NCBI RefSeq assembly: GCF_047654785.1 | Contig: NZ_JASGKQ010000003.1 | Span: forward strand, 868,001 to 932,000 | DNA from: Pelomonas sp047654785 | Lineage (GTDB): Bacteria; Pseudomonadota; Gammaproteobacteria; Burkholderiales; Burkholderiaceae_C | Length of the DNA stretch: 64,000 bases | Reading direction: 5' to 3' | Shown: in pieces, positions 15,684 to 25,458 of the stretch | Layout of the letters: every line of letters starts with the position of its first letter | Position numbering within the stretch: position 1 is the stretch's first letter | Translations under genes and position numbers: made by a program | The notes under the pieces: model-generated | Seen by the model: only the letters and a program-made list of their open reading frames with translations | Databases searched by the model: none | What the model was told of the DNA's origin: nothing

Positions 15684-16706
15684 ATGAACGCCCCCATCCC
15701 CGCCCCCGTTTCGGCGCTCAGGCCGCTGCGCCCCGTCGAGGCCTGGCCGCGCCAGGCGGGTGGGCGGGAGGCGCAGGTCGGCGAGCTGCTGCGCCTGCGC
15801 GTCGCGCAGGCGGCCGACGGCGGCCTGCTGGGCGACGCCGAGGACGGCCTGCAGCTGGGCCTGCCCGCCGGCCTGGCCCGGCCGGGCGACACGCTGCTGC
15901 TGCGCGTGCTGTCCCGCGAGCCGCGGCTGGCGCTGCAGCTGCTGCAGCGCGAGGCGGCGGCCGCTGCCCTGCCAGACGAGACGCCGGGCGACGAATGGGG
16001 CTGGCGCGCGCTGCGGCCGGACCAGGGCCGGCTGCAGCGCTGGCACCTGGACCAGGACGCGCGGCTGCCCGTGCAGGGGGCCGAACAGGGCGCCGAACAA
16101 GTGGCAGAACAGATGGCCGTGCAGTGGCGCGCCCGGATGCTGGCCGAGCAGCTGCGCGCGCCGGCCGGCCCGGCCGCGCCCCCGCCCGGCCCGGACGCCG
16201 CGTTGGCGGCCCAGGCCGCGCCGGTGCAGCTGGCGGGCTGGCTGGGCCAGATGCTGTGGCTGCGGCTGCTGGGCCCGCTGGGCGGCTTCTGGCCGGCCGC
16301 CGCCGGCGCCGATGAGGCGGGCCGGCAGGATGGCGGCCGGGGCGGGGGGGCGCCGGCGGGGGCCGGCCTGCCGGACGGCGGCGTCTGCCTGGGCCTGAAC
16401 CTGGCCACGCCGCAGGGCTGGGTGCTGGTGCTGCTGCAGTGGCGCCACGGCCTGCTGCTGCATTGCTGCGCGGAGCGCGCCGAGGCCTTGCCCTGGCTGC
16501 GCACGCGGCTGCCGGCCATCGCCCGGGCGCTGGCCGCCGTGCCGCTGCGCCTGCGCCATTGCAGCCTGGGCCTGCGTCCGCCGCCGCTGCCGGACGCCGC
16601 CCCCGCACAGCGCGCCCAGGGCCTGGCCGCGGCGGCCAGCCAGCCGCTGTTCCGCGCCGCCGCGGAGATCGCCCGCGTGCTGCAGCAGGACCAGGCGTTG
16701 CGGTGA
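15684..16706 (+). CDS. Hypothetical protein, possibly FliK-related
   Basis: A 340-residue protein with no signal peptide and long Ala/Gly/Pro-rich spacers. The segment near residues 235-290 (WVLVLLQWRHGLLLHCCAER, then LRTRLPAIARALAAVPLRLR) resembles the C-terminal core of the hook-length control protein FliK, where a strand pair is followed by a helix L-x-x-x-L-P-x-L-x-x-x-L. The first 90 residues look like a small beta domain (LRLRVAQAADGGLLGDAEDG). It follows the GT41 gene by 81 nt in the same direction at the end of the flagellar cluster. FliK kinship is a weak inference; an uncharacterised flagellar accessory protein is equally possible. Confidence 0.45.
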   Translation: MNAPIPAPVSALRPLRPVEAWPRQAGGREAQVGELLRLRVAQAADGGLLGDAEDGLQLGLPAGLARPGDTLLLRVLSREPRLALQLLQREAAAAALPDETPGDEWGWRALRPDQGRLQRWHLDQDARLPVQGAEQGAEQVAEQMAVQWRARMLAEQLRAPAGPAAPPPGPDAALAAQAAPVQLAGWLGQMLWLRLLGPLGGFWPAAAGADEAGRQDGGRGGGAPAGAGLPDGGVCLGLNLATPQGWVLVLLQWRHGLLLHCCAERAEALPWLRTRLPAIARALAAVPLRLRHCSLGLRPPPLPDAAPAQRAQGLAAAASQPLFRAAAEIARVLQQDQALR

Positions 16707-16762
16707 AGCGCCGGCCGGCCAGCGTCCGCGCGGCGCCCCGGGGGCGGGCATGGCCCGGCCTG

Positions 16763-17704
16763 CTACGCCCCGGATGGCCTGCGACCGCGGGCGGCGATGT
16801 TGAGGAGGGCGGCCGCGACGATGATGCCGACCCCCGTCAGCTGCGCGAGCGAAACCGTTTCTCCCAGCGCAAGCCACGCGAGAAGCAGCGAGAACACGAC
16901 GGTCAGGTACTGGAGGGACGCGGCGACGATCGGGTCGCCGGAGCCAAACGCCTTCGACACGCCAAACTGCCCCAGCGCCCCCAGGACCCCGGCCATCACG
17001 AGCAGCAGGCCGCCCTGGACGTCATGGCCGATGTGGAGCCGGGCCAGCGAGGTCAGCGGGAATGACAGGACGGCCGCGATGGCCGAGAAATAGAACACCA
17101 TCTGCCATTCGTTCTGCGCGGCGCGCTTCAGCACGCGGACGTCCTTGAATGCAAGCGCCGCCATCGCCGAAGCGCACACGCCCGACGCGACGGGGATGAC
17201 ATCGCCGGGTTGCAGGCGGCCGCTGAAGGGGTTCAAAAGAACAATGACGCCCAGCAAGCCGAGCAGGAGGTATCCGAGCTCCCGCGTCGATGGCTTGCTG
17301 CCGGAGCCGTCGCCGAGGTAGAGGATGAGCCCGAGGAAAAGTGGCGACAGGTAGTTCAGCGTCACGGAGACGCCCATCGGCAAGACCCCCAGCGTGTAGT
17401 ACCAGGTCGCCATGGACACCAGCCCGAAGGCGCTGCGCCGGGCATGGAGGCCGAAAACAGGCGTCCGCAGCGGGAAGCGGAGGACTGGCCGGAGCAGCAG
17501 CACGAAGCAGGCGGACGACGCCGACCTGATGAACAGGATGTCGGGAACCGAGAACTGTTTTGCTTCCAGCTTGATGATGAATGCCATCACCGTCAGGGCG
17601 ATTGCATGAACGCAGTCCCCGACATGCTGGTATAGGTTCTCCCGACAAAGACAACGCCATTGCGACGTGAGAAGAGCAGAGCAAGCCGAAGCCAATGAAC
17701 CCAC
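16763..17704 (-). CDS. EamA/DMT-family permease, N-terminus uncertain
   Basis: Up to 313 residues with about ten hydrophobic helices in the two-fold EamA (drug/metabolite transporter) pattern. Recognisable parts are FSVPDILFIRSASSACFVLL after helix 1, MATWYYTLGVLPMGVSVTLNYLSP around helix 4, and LQYLTVVFSLLLAWLALGET near the end. Substrate unknown; these permeases move small metabolites or S-adenosylmethionine-like compounds across the inner membrane. The gene is visibly less GC-rich than its neighbours and sits beside an IS remnant, so acquisition by transfer is likely. The open frame begins at 17704 inside that remnant; the 30 residues before helix 1 do not look native and no Shine-Dalgarno is seen, so the original start may be lost. 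Confidence 0.7.
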   Translation of the reverse strand: MGSLASACSALLTSQWRCLCRENLYQHVGDCVHAIALTVMAFIIKLEAKQFSVPDILFIRSASSACFVLLLRPVLRFPLRTPVFGLHARRSAFGLVSMATWYYTLGVLPMGVSVTLNYLSPLFLGLILYLGDGSGSKPSTRELGYLLLGLLGVIVLLNPFSGRLQPGDVIPVASGVCASAMAALAFKDVRVLKRAAQNEWQMVFYFSAIAAVLSFPLTSLARLHIGHDVQGGLLLVMAGVLGALGQFGVSKAFGSGDPIVAASLQYLTVVFSLLLAWLALGETVSLAQLTGVGIIVAAALLNIAARGRRPSGA

Positions 17705-17902
17705 GCGACCGAAGCCCCCACTGATGCAGGCCTTCGAAGCCCTGGAAGACCCACGCCGCAGGGCGAGTTGCGCCTATCCGCTGGACGAATTGCTGCTGAC
17801 GGCACTGTGTGCGGTGACCAGCGGCGCGGACGACTGGGTCGCCGATGGGGCGGAGCCGCATCGCTCCATGACGGCGGTTGGCGCCAAGCTGTTCGTGGTC
17901 GA

Positions 17903-17906
<4 letters not shown>
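17667..17906 (+). pseudogene. N-terminal remnant of an ISAs1-family transposase
   Basis: From 17724 the frame reads MQAFEALEDPRRR followed by CAYPLDELLLTALCAVTSGADDW, the opening of ISAs1/H-repeat transposases (the domain that precedes the DDE fold). Intact proteins have about 370 residues; here similarity stops after about 45 residues and a stop follows at 17904-17906. No catalytic domain or clear inverted repeats remain. The fragment lies between the DMT permease and the 3' end of cysA. It marks a deletion or recombination after an IS insertion. Confidence 0.7.
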
Positions 17907-18960
<1,054 letters not shown>

Positions 18961-18961
<1 letters not shown>

Positions 18962-19836
18962 CACGCTTCCTTCGACGCGGCCGTGGCGCGCCATTCGACG
19001 AATTGCTTGATCACCAGCGTCACCAGCGCGAGCAGCGCCAGCAGCGAGGCCACGGCGAAGGCGGCGGCGAACTGGTATTCGTTGTAGAGGATCTCGACGT
19101 GCAGCGGCAGCGTGTTCGTCTGGCCGCGGATGTGGCCGGACACGACCGACACCGCGCCGAACTCGCCCATGGCCCGCGCGTTGCACAGGATGACGCCGTA
19201 CAGCAGCCCCCACTTGATGTTGGGCAGCGTGACGCGGCGGAAGGTCTGCCAGCCGCTGGCGCCCAGCACCGTGGCGGCCTCCTCCTCGTCCCTGCCCTGG
19301 GCCTGCATCAGCGGGATCAGCTCGCGGGCGATGAACGGGAAGGTCACGAACACGGTGGCCAGCACGATGCCCGGCACGGCGAAGACGATCTTGAGGTCGT
19401 GCGCCTGCAGCCACGGCCCCAGCCAGCCCTGCGCGCCGAACAGCAGCACGTACATCAGGCCGGCGACGACCGGCGACACCGAGAAGGGCAGGTCGATGAA
19501 GGTGATCAGCAGCTGCTTGCCGCGGAACTCGTGCTTGGCGATCAGCCAGGCGGCGCTGACGCCGAACACCAGGTTGAACGGCACCGCGACGGCCGCGGCC
19601 AGCAGCGTGAGCCGGATGGCGGACAGCGTGTCGGCGTCGGCCAGCGCCGAGAAGTACGCGTCCCAGCCCTTGCGCAGCGCCTCGGTGAACACGGCCACCA
19701 GCGGCAGCAGCAGGAAGACGGCGAAGAAGCCCAGGCCCAGCGCCAGCAGCAGCCAGCGCACCGGCCGCGACTCGCGCGTGGCGGGGTTGGCCTGGTAGTC
19801 CGGGCGGGTGCGGGAGACGGACAGCGCGGTGCTCAT
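18961..19836 (-). CDS. cysW: CysW, sulfate ABC importer permease
   Basis: A 291-residue inner-membrane permease with six predicted helices and the EAA-type coupling loop (EEEAATVLGASGWQTFRRVTLP). Other landmarks of CysW are ITFIDLPFSVSPVVAGLMYVL and CNARAMGEFGAVSVVSGHIRG. It pairs with CysT to form the sulfate channel. The start overlaps the cysT stop (ATGA) and the stop overlaps the cysA start, so the three are translated as one coupled unit. Confidence 0.94.
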
Positions 19837-20750
19837 CGCGCCCCCCGCTTCGACGCCCAGGCCTGCAGGCCGTTGATGACGAGCAGCAGCACGAAGCTGA
19901 CCACCAGCATGACCACCGCGATGGCCGTGGCGCCCACGTAGTCGTACTGCTCCAGCTTGGAGATGATCATCAGCGGCGTGATCTCGCTGACCATCGGGAT
20001 GTTGCCGGCGATGAAGATCACCGAGCCGTACTCGCCCACCGCGCGCGCGAAGGCCAGCGCGAAGCCGGTGAGCAGCGCCGGCAGCAGCGTCGGCAGCACG
20101 ACGAAGCGGAACGTCGTCCAGCGCTGCGCGCCCAGCGACGCGGCGGCCTCCTCCAGCTCCGTCTCCATGTCCTCCAGCACCGGCTGCACCGTGCGGACGA
20201 TGAAGGGCAGGCCGATGAAGATCAGCGCCAGCAGGATGCCCAGCGGCGTGAAGGCGATCTTGAGGCCCTCCTCGCCGAACAGCGGCGCCAGCGGCCCGCC
20301 GGCCGCGAACAGCGCGCCGACCCAGCCGTTGGGCGCGTACAGCGCGGTCAGCGCGATGCCGGCCACGGCGGTGGGCAGCGCGAAGGGCAGGTCGATCAGC
20401 GCGTCCACCAGCTTGCGGCCGGGGAACTCGTAGCGTACCAGGCACCAGGCCAGGATCAGGCCGAACACCAGGTTGATGCCGGCGGCCAGCAGCGCCGCGC
20501 CGAAGCTCAGCCGGTACGACGCGACGACGCGCGGCGACGTGGCCGCGGCCCAGAACGCGTCCCAGCCGTGGCCGGCGGACTTGATGAACACGGCCGCCAG
20601 CGGGATCAGCACCAGCAGCGACAGGTAGAACAGCGTGAAGCCCAGCGTCGGCGCGAAGCCGGGCAGCACACGCCGTCGCCCCAGCGAGAACGAAGCCATA
20701 GGAATGAGAGGTAGGTCCTGCATTTCAGGCCGGGCCGCGCTGGCAGGCAT
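19833..20750 (-). CDS. cysT: CysT (CysU), sulfate ABC importer permease
   Basis: A permease with the CysT hallmarks: LVDALIDLPFALPTAVAGIAL, the coupling loop EEAAASLGAQRWTTFRFVVLP, and FARAVGEYGSVIFIAGNIP. Six helices are predicted. It is the partner of CysW. Two starts are possible: the ATG at 20750 (305 residues) with GAGGG eight bases upstream, and an internal ATG at 20699 (288 residues, closer to the family length) without a Shine-Dalgarno. The upstream one is preferred on that basis. It lies 83 nt downstream of the binding-protein gene. Confidence 0.9.
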   Translation of the reverse strand: MPASAARPEMQDLPLIPMASFSLGRRRVLPGFAPTLGFTLFYLSLLVLIPLAAVFIKSAGHGWDAFWAAATSPRVVASYRLSFGAALLAAGINLVFGLILAWCLVRYEFPGRKLVDALIDLPFALPTAVAGIALTALYAPNGWVGALFAAGGPLAPLFGEEGLKIAFTPLGILLALIFIGLPFIVRTVQPVLEDMETELEEAAASLGAQRWTTFRFVVLPTLLPALLTGFALAFARAVGEYGSVIFIAGNIPMVSEITPLMIISKLEQYDYVGATAIAVVMLVVSFVLLLVINGLQAWASKRGAR

Positions 20751-20833
20751 CGCCGTGCCCTCGAATTGGCGGCGGCCAGGCCCGGTCCGCGTTCAGCGCG
20801 GCGGCCCGGGTGTGTGTGGAGGCGGGGCGGCGC

Positions 20834-21844
20834 TCAGCGCTTGATCCCGGCCATGATCTGGTCGAAGGTGCCGCCGTCCGCGAAGTGCGTCTTGCTGACC
20901 TTGGCCCAGCCGCCCAGCGTCTGCTCGACCGTGAACAGCTTGATGTTGGCGAAGCGCTGCGCGTGCTTCTTGAAGACGGCCGGGTCGCGCGGGCGGAAGT
21001 TGTTCCTGGCGATGATGTCCTGCGCCTCCGGGCTCCAGTGGAAGTCCAGGTAGGCCTTGGCCAGCGCGGCCGTGCCCTTCTTGGCGGCCACCTTGTCGAC
21101 CAGCGCCACCGGCGCCTCCGTCTCGATCGAGATGCTGGGGTTGACCTGCTCGAACTTGCCCTTGCCGAACTCGTTCTCGATCAGCTCCACCTCGGCCTCG
21201 AAGGTGACCAGCACGTCGCCGATGCCGCGCTGCGTGAAGGTGGTCGTCGCGCCGCGGCCGCCGCCGTCCAGCACCGGCACGTTGCTCAGGATCTTGGTGG
21301 CCAGCTCGCGCGCCTGCGCCTCGGAGCCGCCGTTGGCCAGCACGCTGCCCCAGATGGCGAGGTAGCTGTAGCGGCCGTTGCCGGTCACCTTGGGGTTGGG
21401 GATGATGACCTTGACGCCCGGGCGGGCCAGGTCGGCCCAGTCCTTGATGCCCTTGGGGTTGCCCTTGTGGACCAGGAAGGTCATCGTCGACGAATAGGGC
21501 GCCGCGTTGTTGGGGAAGCGGCTGCGCCAGTCGGCCGGCGTCAGGCCGCTGCTGGCGAGCTGGTCCACGTCGGTGGCCTGGTTCATCGTCACGACATCGC
21601 CCTCCAGGCCGCCGATCACGGCGCCGATCTGCTTGCTGGAGCCGCCGTGGCTCTGGTTCACCGTGACGGCCTGGCCCTTGGCCTTCTGCGCGGCGACGAA
21701 GGCCGGGTTGATCTGCTTGTACAGCTCGCGGGCCACGTCGTAGGAGACGTTCAGCAGCACCGGGTCGGCGGCGAAGGCGGGCAGGGCGCCGGAGGCGGCG
21801 AACAGCGCCAGGGTGGCGCGGCGGGTGAGCTTGGCAATGGACAT
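20834..21844 (-). CDS. sbp: Periplasmic sulfate-binding protein
   Basis: A 336-residue periplasmic protein with signal peptide MSIAKLTRRATLALFAASGA cleaved near AFA. The mature part has the Sbp/CysP signatures LLNVSYDVARELYKQINPAF, NQSHGGSSKQ, and GDVVTMNQATDVD. It captures sulfate (or thiosulfate) and delivers it to CysTWA, encoded next on the same strand. The choice between sbp and cysP cannot be made from sequence inspection. It is the first gene of the operon and its upstream region carries three ATAAG blocks suited to CysB-type control. Confidence 0.92.
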   Translation of the reverse strand: MSIAKLTRRATLALFAASGALPAFAADPVLLNVSYDVARELYKQINPAFVAAQKAKGQAVTVNQSHGGSSKQIGAVIGGLEGDVVTMNQATDVDQLASSGLTPADWRSRFPNNAAPYSSTMTFLVHKGNPKGIKDWADLARPGVKVIIPNPKVTGNGRYSYLAIWGSVLANGGSEAQARELATKILSNVPVLDGGGRGATTTFTQRGIGDVLVTFEAEVELIENEFGKGKFEQVNPSISIETEAPVALVDKVAAKKGTAALAKAYLDFHWSPEAQDIIARNNFRPRDPAVFKKHAQRFANIKLFTVEQTLGGWAKVSKTHFADGGTFDQIMAGIKR

Positions 21845-21884
21845 GTCGGCAGGCCGTCGATGGAGCGAAGCCGCGAGGGTGCCC

Positions 21885-21935
21885 GAAGTCGCTTATTCGG
21901 GGAACGACAGTTTGCTTATTTCCTTATGCGCCATC
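21885..21935 (-). promoter_or_regulatory. Upstream region of sbp with three ATAAG repeats (CysB-type)
   Basis: Read on the minus strand, ATAAG occurs at 21927-21923, 21919-21915 and 21896-21892 within an AT-rich island that is rare in this GC-rich window. ATAAG/AATAAGC-type half sites are features of CysB-activated sulfur-assimilation promoters. Assignment to CysB is inferred from position before a sulfate importer. Confidence 0.5.
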
Positions 21936-22017
21936 CGCCCGATCGCGGCCACGGCGGCGCCAGGGTACATTGCCGGCCGCATGCCACAGGGCGCCGCCGC
22001 GCGCCGCGGGACCCACC

Positions 22018-22815
22018 ATGAGCCAGCCCCAAGACATTTCCGCCCAGTTCACCGCCGCCCGCGCCGCCGGCCGCGCGCTGTCCGCCTACCCCGGCCTGCC
22101 GCCGGCCACGCTGGCCGAGGCCTATGCCGTGCAGGCGGCCGCCATCGCCCGCTGGCCCGACGCCGTGGCCGGCTGGAAGGTCGCGCGCGTCAACCCGGCG
22201 TTCGCCGCCCAGTTCCCTGAAGAGCGCCTCATCGGCCCGGCGTTCGCGGCCAACATCCACCGCCCGGCTGCCGGCGACGCGGCGGCCTGCCCGGTGTTCG
22301 AGGGCGGCTTCGCGGCCGTCGAGGCGGAGATCGTCATCGTCGTCGCGGCCGACGCGCCGGCCGGCAAGTGCGACTGGGCCGCGGACACCGCCGCCGCACT
22401 CGTGGCCGCGATGCACATCGGCGTGGAAGTGGCCAGCAGCCCGCTGGCGACGCTGAACGACCTCGGCCCCGGCGCCGTCATCTCGGACTTCGGCAACAAC
22501 TGGGGCGTCGTCGTCGGCCCCGAGATCGCGGACTGGCGCGAGCGCGAGAGCATCGCCGCCGAGACCTTCATCGACGGCCAGTCGGCCGGCACCGGCCGGG
22601 TCGCCCTCCTGCCCGGGCCGCTGGGTGCGCTGGCCTTCACGCTGAACAAGCGCGCGCAGCAGGGCGCGCCGCTGCGGGCCGGCGACGTCATCTCGACCGG
22701 CATGATCACCGGCGTGCACGACGTGCGCATCGGCCAGCAGTCGCGCCACGTGTTCGAGGGCGTCGGCGAGCTGCGGGTGCGGGTCACCCGCGCCGCGGCC
22801 CGCCCCGGCAACTAG
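22018..22815 (+). CDS. 2-keto-4-pentenoate hydratase-type enzyme (FAH superfamily)
   Basis: A 265-residue enzyme of the hydratase/decarboxylase branch of the FAH superfamily. Recognisable motifs are AGWKVARVNPAFAAQF, GPAFAANIH, AAVEAEIVIVVAADAP (metal-binding Glu pair), and the end GDVISTGMITGVHDVRIGQQ. Members hydrate 2-hydroxypenta-2,4-dienoate or decarboxylate oxalocrotonate in meta-cleavage pathways. No other catabolic gene is nearby, so the substrate is open. The ATG at 22018 is preceded by a weak GGGA. Transcription is divergent from sbp. The stop overlaps that of the response regulator by four bases (CTAG). Confidence 0.8.
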   Translation: MSQPQDISAQFTAARAAGRALSAYPGLPPATLAEAYAVQAAAIARWPDAVAGWKVARVNPAFAAQFPEERLIGPAFAANIHRPAAGDAAACPVFEGGFAAVEAEIVIVVAADAPAGKCDWAADTAAALVAAMHIGVEVASSPLATLNDLGPGAVISDFGNNWGVVVGPEIADWRERESIAAETFIDGQSAGTGRVALLPGPLGALAFTLNKRAQQGAPLRAGDVISTGMITGVHDVRIGQQSRHVFEGVGELRVRVTRAAARPGN

Positions 22816-23543
22816 ACCAGGCCCTGCTTGCTCGCCAGCACCGCCGCCTCCGCGCGGCTGCTGACGTTGAGCTTCTTGTAGATGCTCTTGATGTGGTCGT
22901 TGACGGTGAACCACTTGATGCCCATCAGGTTCGCGATCTCCTTGATCGTGAAGCCCTTGCTCAGGTAGGTCAGCACCTCGTTCTCGCGCGGCGTCAGGCG
23001 CTCCCACTCGGGCGGCGGGTCCAGCGCCACGCTGCGGCTGTTGCCGAACGGCGCGTGCGACGACGACAGCGAGCCGAAGCCGGAGGTCAGCGGCATGGTG
23101 CCGCTGTCGCCCGACGAGGGGCGGAAGTGCGACAGCAGCCGGCGCGCGATGGCCGGCGACAGCGGCGGCTGGCCGCGCACGATGCGCTGCAACTCCTCCA
23201 CCAGCACCTCGAAGCGGTCCTCCTTCAGCAGGTAGCCGTCGGCGCCGCACTGCAGCGCGGGGAAGAGGTGGTCGTCGTCGGAGTACAGCGTCGTGACGAT
23301 CTTGATCGCCGTCGAGCCGGCCTGCTCGGTCAGGAACTCCATGCCGTTGCCGTCGGGCAGCTCCAGGTCGACGAGGATGAGCTTGAAGCCGCCGTCCCCG
23401 GCCTTGCCGACCTGCCGGCGCGCGCTCTCCAGGTCGCCGGCCTCGGTGATCTCCATCACATCGCTGAAGCTCTCGCGCACCACCCGGCACAGGAAGCTGC
23501 GGGCGACGGGGTTGTCTTCGATGATGAGGACTTTGACGGTCAT
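22812..23543 (-). CDS. LuxR/NarL-family response regulator
   Basis: A 243-residue two-component regulator. The receiver domain has the acidic pair (LIIEDNP), the phospho-acceptor Asp in LILVDLELPDGNG, the Thr of IVTTLYSDDD and the Lys of GYLLKED. After a linker of about 45 residues comes a LuxR helix-turn-helix domain: LTPRENEVLTYLSKGFTIKE, then IANLMGIKWFTVNDHIKSIY. It should bind DNA when phosphorylated. No histidine kinase is next to it, so it is an orphan in this window. It converges on the hydratase gene and runs in the same direction as the oxidoreductase gene, 91 nt downstream of it. Confidence 0.88.
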   Translation of the reverse strand: MTVKVLIIEDNPVARSFLCRVVRESFSDVMEITEAGDLESARRQVGKAGDGGFKLILVDLELPDGNGMEFLTEQAGSTAIKIVTTLYSDDDHLFPALQCGADGYLLKEDRFEVLVEELQRIVRGQPPLSPAIARRLLSHFRPSSGDSGTMPLTSGFGSLSSSHAPFGNSRSVALDPPPEWERLTPRENEVLTYLSKGFTIKEIANLMGIKWFTVNDHIKSIYKKLNVSSRAEAAVLASKQGLV

Positions 23544-23634
23544 GGCGGAGCGGGCGCAGCGGCTGTCGGTTCGACCGGCGAATGTAGCGCAGCCACCTTG
23601 TCGGGCGCTGTCGCAGGGGGCAGGGCCTGGGGTT

Positions 23635-24618
23635 TCAGGCTTCCGGATTGGCGAGGACCAGCTTGCCGACGACCTCCCGCGCCGCCATGCGCGCGAAGGC
23701 CGCGGGCAGCTGCTCCATGGGCAGCACGCGGTCCAGCACCGGCTTGAGGCGGCCGGCGGCATACCAGCCGGCCAGCTCGGCCATCATCCGCGCGTTGCGG
23801 CCCGGCTCGCGCTTGGCGAACTCGCCCCAGAACACGCCCACCAGCGACGCGCCCTTGAGCAGCGCCAGGTTCAGCGGCAGCGCCGGGATGGCGCCCTGCG
23901 CGAAGCCGATGACCAGGTAGCGGCCGCGCCAGGCGATGGAGCGGAAGGCGGCCTCGGCCAGGTCGCCGCCGACAGGGTCGTAGACCACGTCGGGCCCCTT
24001 GCCGCCGGTCAGCGCCTTCAGCTCGTCGCGCAGGTTCTGCGTGGCGTAGTTGATCGCCGCGTCGGCGCCCAGCGCCTTGCAGGCCTCGCACTTGGCGTCG
24101 CTGCCGGCGGCGGCGATCACGCGCGCGCCCGCCGCCTTGGCGATCTGGATGGCCGCCGTGCCGACGCCGCCGGCCGCGCCGAGCACCAGCACCGTCTCGC
24201 CGGCCTGCAGCGCGCCGCGGTCCATCAGGCCGTGGTGGCTGGTGGCATAGGTGCAGATGAAGGCGGCGGCGTCCTCGAAGCTGAAGCCGTCCGGCAGCGG
24301 CATGGCCAGCGCGGCCGGGATGCAGACCTCGGTGGCGAAGCCGCCCAGCCCGCCGAACGCGGCGACGCGCTGGCCCACGGCAAAGCCCGCCACGCCTTCG
24401 CCCACCTCGGTGACGACGCCCGAGAACTCCGTGCCCGGCACGAAGGGCAGCGGCGGCTTCATCTGGTACTTGTTCTGCACGATGAGCAGGTCGGGGAAGT
24501 TCAGGCTCGCGGCACGGATGGCCACGCGGATCTGGCCGGCGGCCAGCGCCGGCGCCGGCACCTCGCGCCACTGCAGCGCGTCCACGCCCACCGGGTTCTC
24601 GCAGACCCATGCCTTCAT
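23635..24618 (-). CDS. NAD(P)H:quinone oxidoreductase, zinc-independent MDR family
   Basis: A 327-residue oxidoreductase of the quinone-reductase branch of the medium-chain family. The N-terminal GroES-like domain has VAIRAASLNFPDLLIVQNKY and PFVPGTEFSGVVTEVGEGV. The Rossmann domain shows the AAGGVGTAAIQIAKAAGARV nucleotide motif. The zinc-binding Cys/His set of alcohol dehydrogenases is absent. It probably reduces quinones or enones with NADPH. An AGGAG precedes the ATG. It is divergent from surE across 95 nt. Confidence 0.88.
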   Translation of the reverse strand: MKAWVCENPVGVDALQWREVPAPALAAGQIRVAIRAASLNFPDLLIVQNKYQMKPPLPFVPGTEFSGVVTEVGEGVAGFAVGQRVAAFGGLGGFATEVCIPAALAMPLPDGFSFEDAAAFICTYATSHHGLMDRGALQAGETVLVLGAAGGVGTAAIQIAKAAGARVIAAAGSDAKCEACKALGADAAINYATQNLRDELKALTGGKGPDVVYDPVGGDLAEAAFRSIAWRGRYLVIGFAQGAIPALPLNLALLKGASLVGVFWGEFAKREPGRNARMMAELAGWYAAGRLKPVLDRVLPMEQLPAAFARMAAREVVGKLVLANPEA

Positions 24619-24699
24619 CGTCGTCTCCTGGGGAAAATATGAAGCGCCGATGATAGAAATCGGGCGGCCGGCACCCGGTCCCGCAGGTGACGCGCTCCC

Positions 24700-24705
24700 T
24701 ACAAT
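24700..24705 (+). promoter_or_regulatory. -10-like box 8 nt before surE
   Basis: TACAAT lies eight bases before the surE ATG and no Shine-Dalgarno is present, so a transcript from it would be nearly leaderless. No good -35 is visible. Confidence 0.4.
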
Positions 24706-24713
24706 CGCGCGCC

Positions 24714-25457
24714 ATGCGAATCCTGATTTCCAACGACGACGGCTACCTCGCGCCGGGCCTCGCGGCCCTCGTGAAAGCCTGTGAAGGCCTGGGCGAGATC
24801 GACGTCATCGCCCCCGAGCAGAACGCCAGCGGCACCTCCAACTCGCTGACGCTGGGCCGGCCGCTGAACGTCTACCGGGCCGCCAACGGCTTCCGCTACG
24901 TCAACGGCACGCCGTCCGACGGCGTCCACCTGGCGCTGACCGGGCTGCTGGGCTACCGGCCGGACCTGGTCGTCTCCGGCATCAACAACGGCGCCAACAT
25001 GGGCGACGACACGCTGTACTCCGGCACCGTCGCCGCCGCCACCGAGGGCTACCTGTTCGGCATCCCGTCGATCGCGTTCTCGCAGGTCGAGAAGGGCTGG
25101 GGCGAGCTGGACGCCGCCGCCCGCGTCGCGCGCAGCCTCATCGAGCAGGTCATCGCCGGCGGGCTGGGGCAGGGCTTCCTGCTGAACGTCAACATCCCCA
25201 ACCGGCCCGACGCCGACGCGCTGCCGCGCCGCATCACGCGGCTGGGCCGGCGGCACGCCAGCGAAGGCATCATCGAGCAGCTCAACCCGCGCGGCGAGAC
25301 CATCTACTGGATCGGCCCGGCCGGCGACGCCCGCGAGGCCGGCGAGGGCACCGACTTCCACGCCACCGCCAACGGCCAGGTGTCCATCACGCCGCTGCAG
25401 GTGGACCTGACCGAGCATGCGTCGCTCGGCGCCTGGGCGCAGCGCCTCGGGCTCTGA
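24714..25457 (+). CDS. surE: SurE, 5'/3'-nucleotidase
   Basis: A 247-residue metal-dependent phosphatase. The N-terminus MRILISNDDGYLAPGLAAL has the catalytic Asp-Asp pair, and SGTSNSLTLGRPL, NGTPSDGVHLALTG and VVSGINNGANMGDDTLYSGT complete the active site. It dephosphorylates nucleoside monophosphates and short polyphosphates and is a stationary-phase survival factor. It heads the classical run surE-pcm-nlpD-rpoS. The ATG at 24714 starts exactly at the conserved strand; an in-frame start nine codons earlier is not supported. Confidence 0.96.
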   Translation: MRILISNDDGYLAPGLAALVKACEGLGEIDVIAPEQNASGTSNSLTLGRPLNVYRAANGFRYVNGTPSDGVHLALTGLLGYRPDLVVSGINNGANMGDDTLYSGTVAAATEGYLFGIPSIAFSQVEKGWGELDAAARVARSLIEQVIAGGLGQGFLLNVNIPNRPDADALPRRITRLGRRHASEGIIEQLNPRGETIYWIGPAGDAREAGEGTDFHATANGQVSITPLQVDLTEHASLGAWAQRLGL

Positions 25458-25458
25458 C

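Noticed and set aside
17341..17635. Plus-strand open frames opposite the DMT permease.
   Set aside because: They lack domains and ribosome-binding sites; the minus-strand frame shows clear membrane-helix periodicity and EamA motifs.
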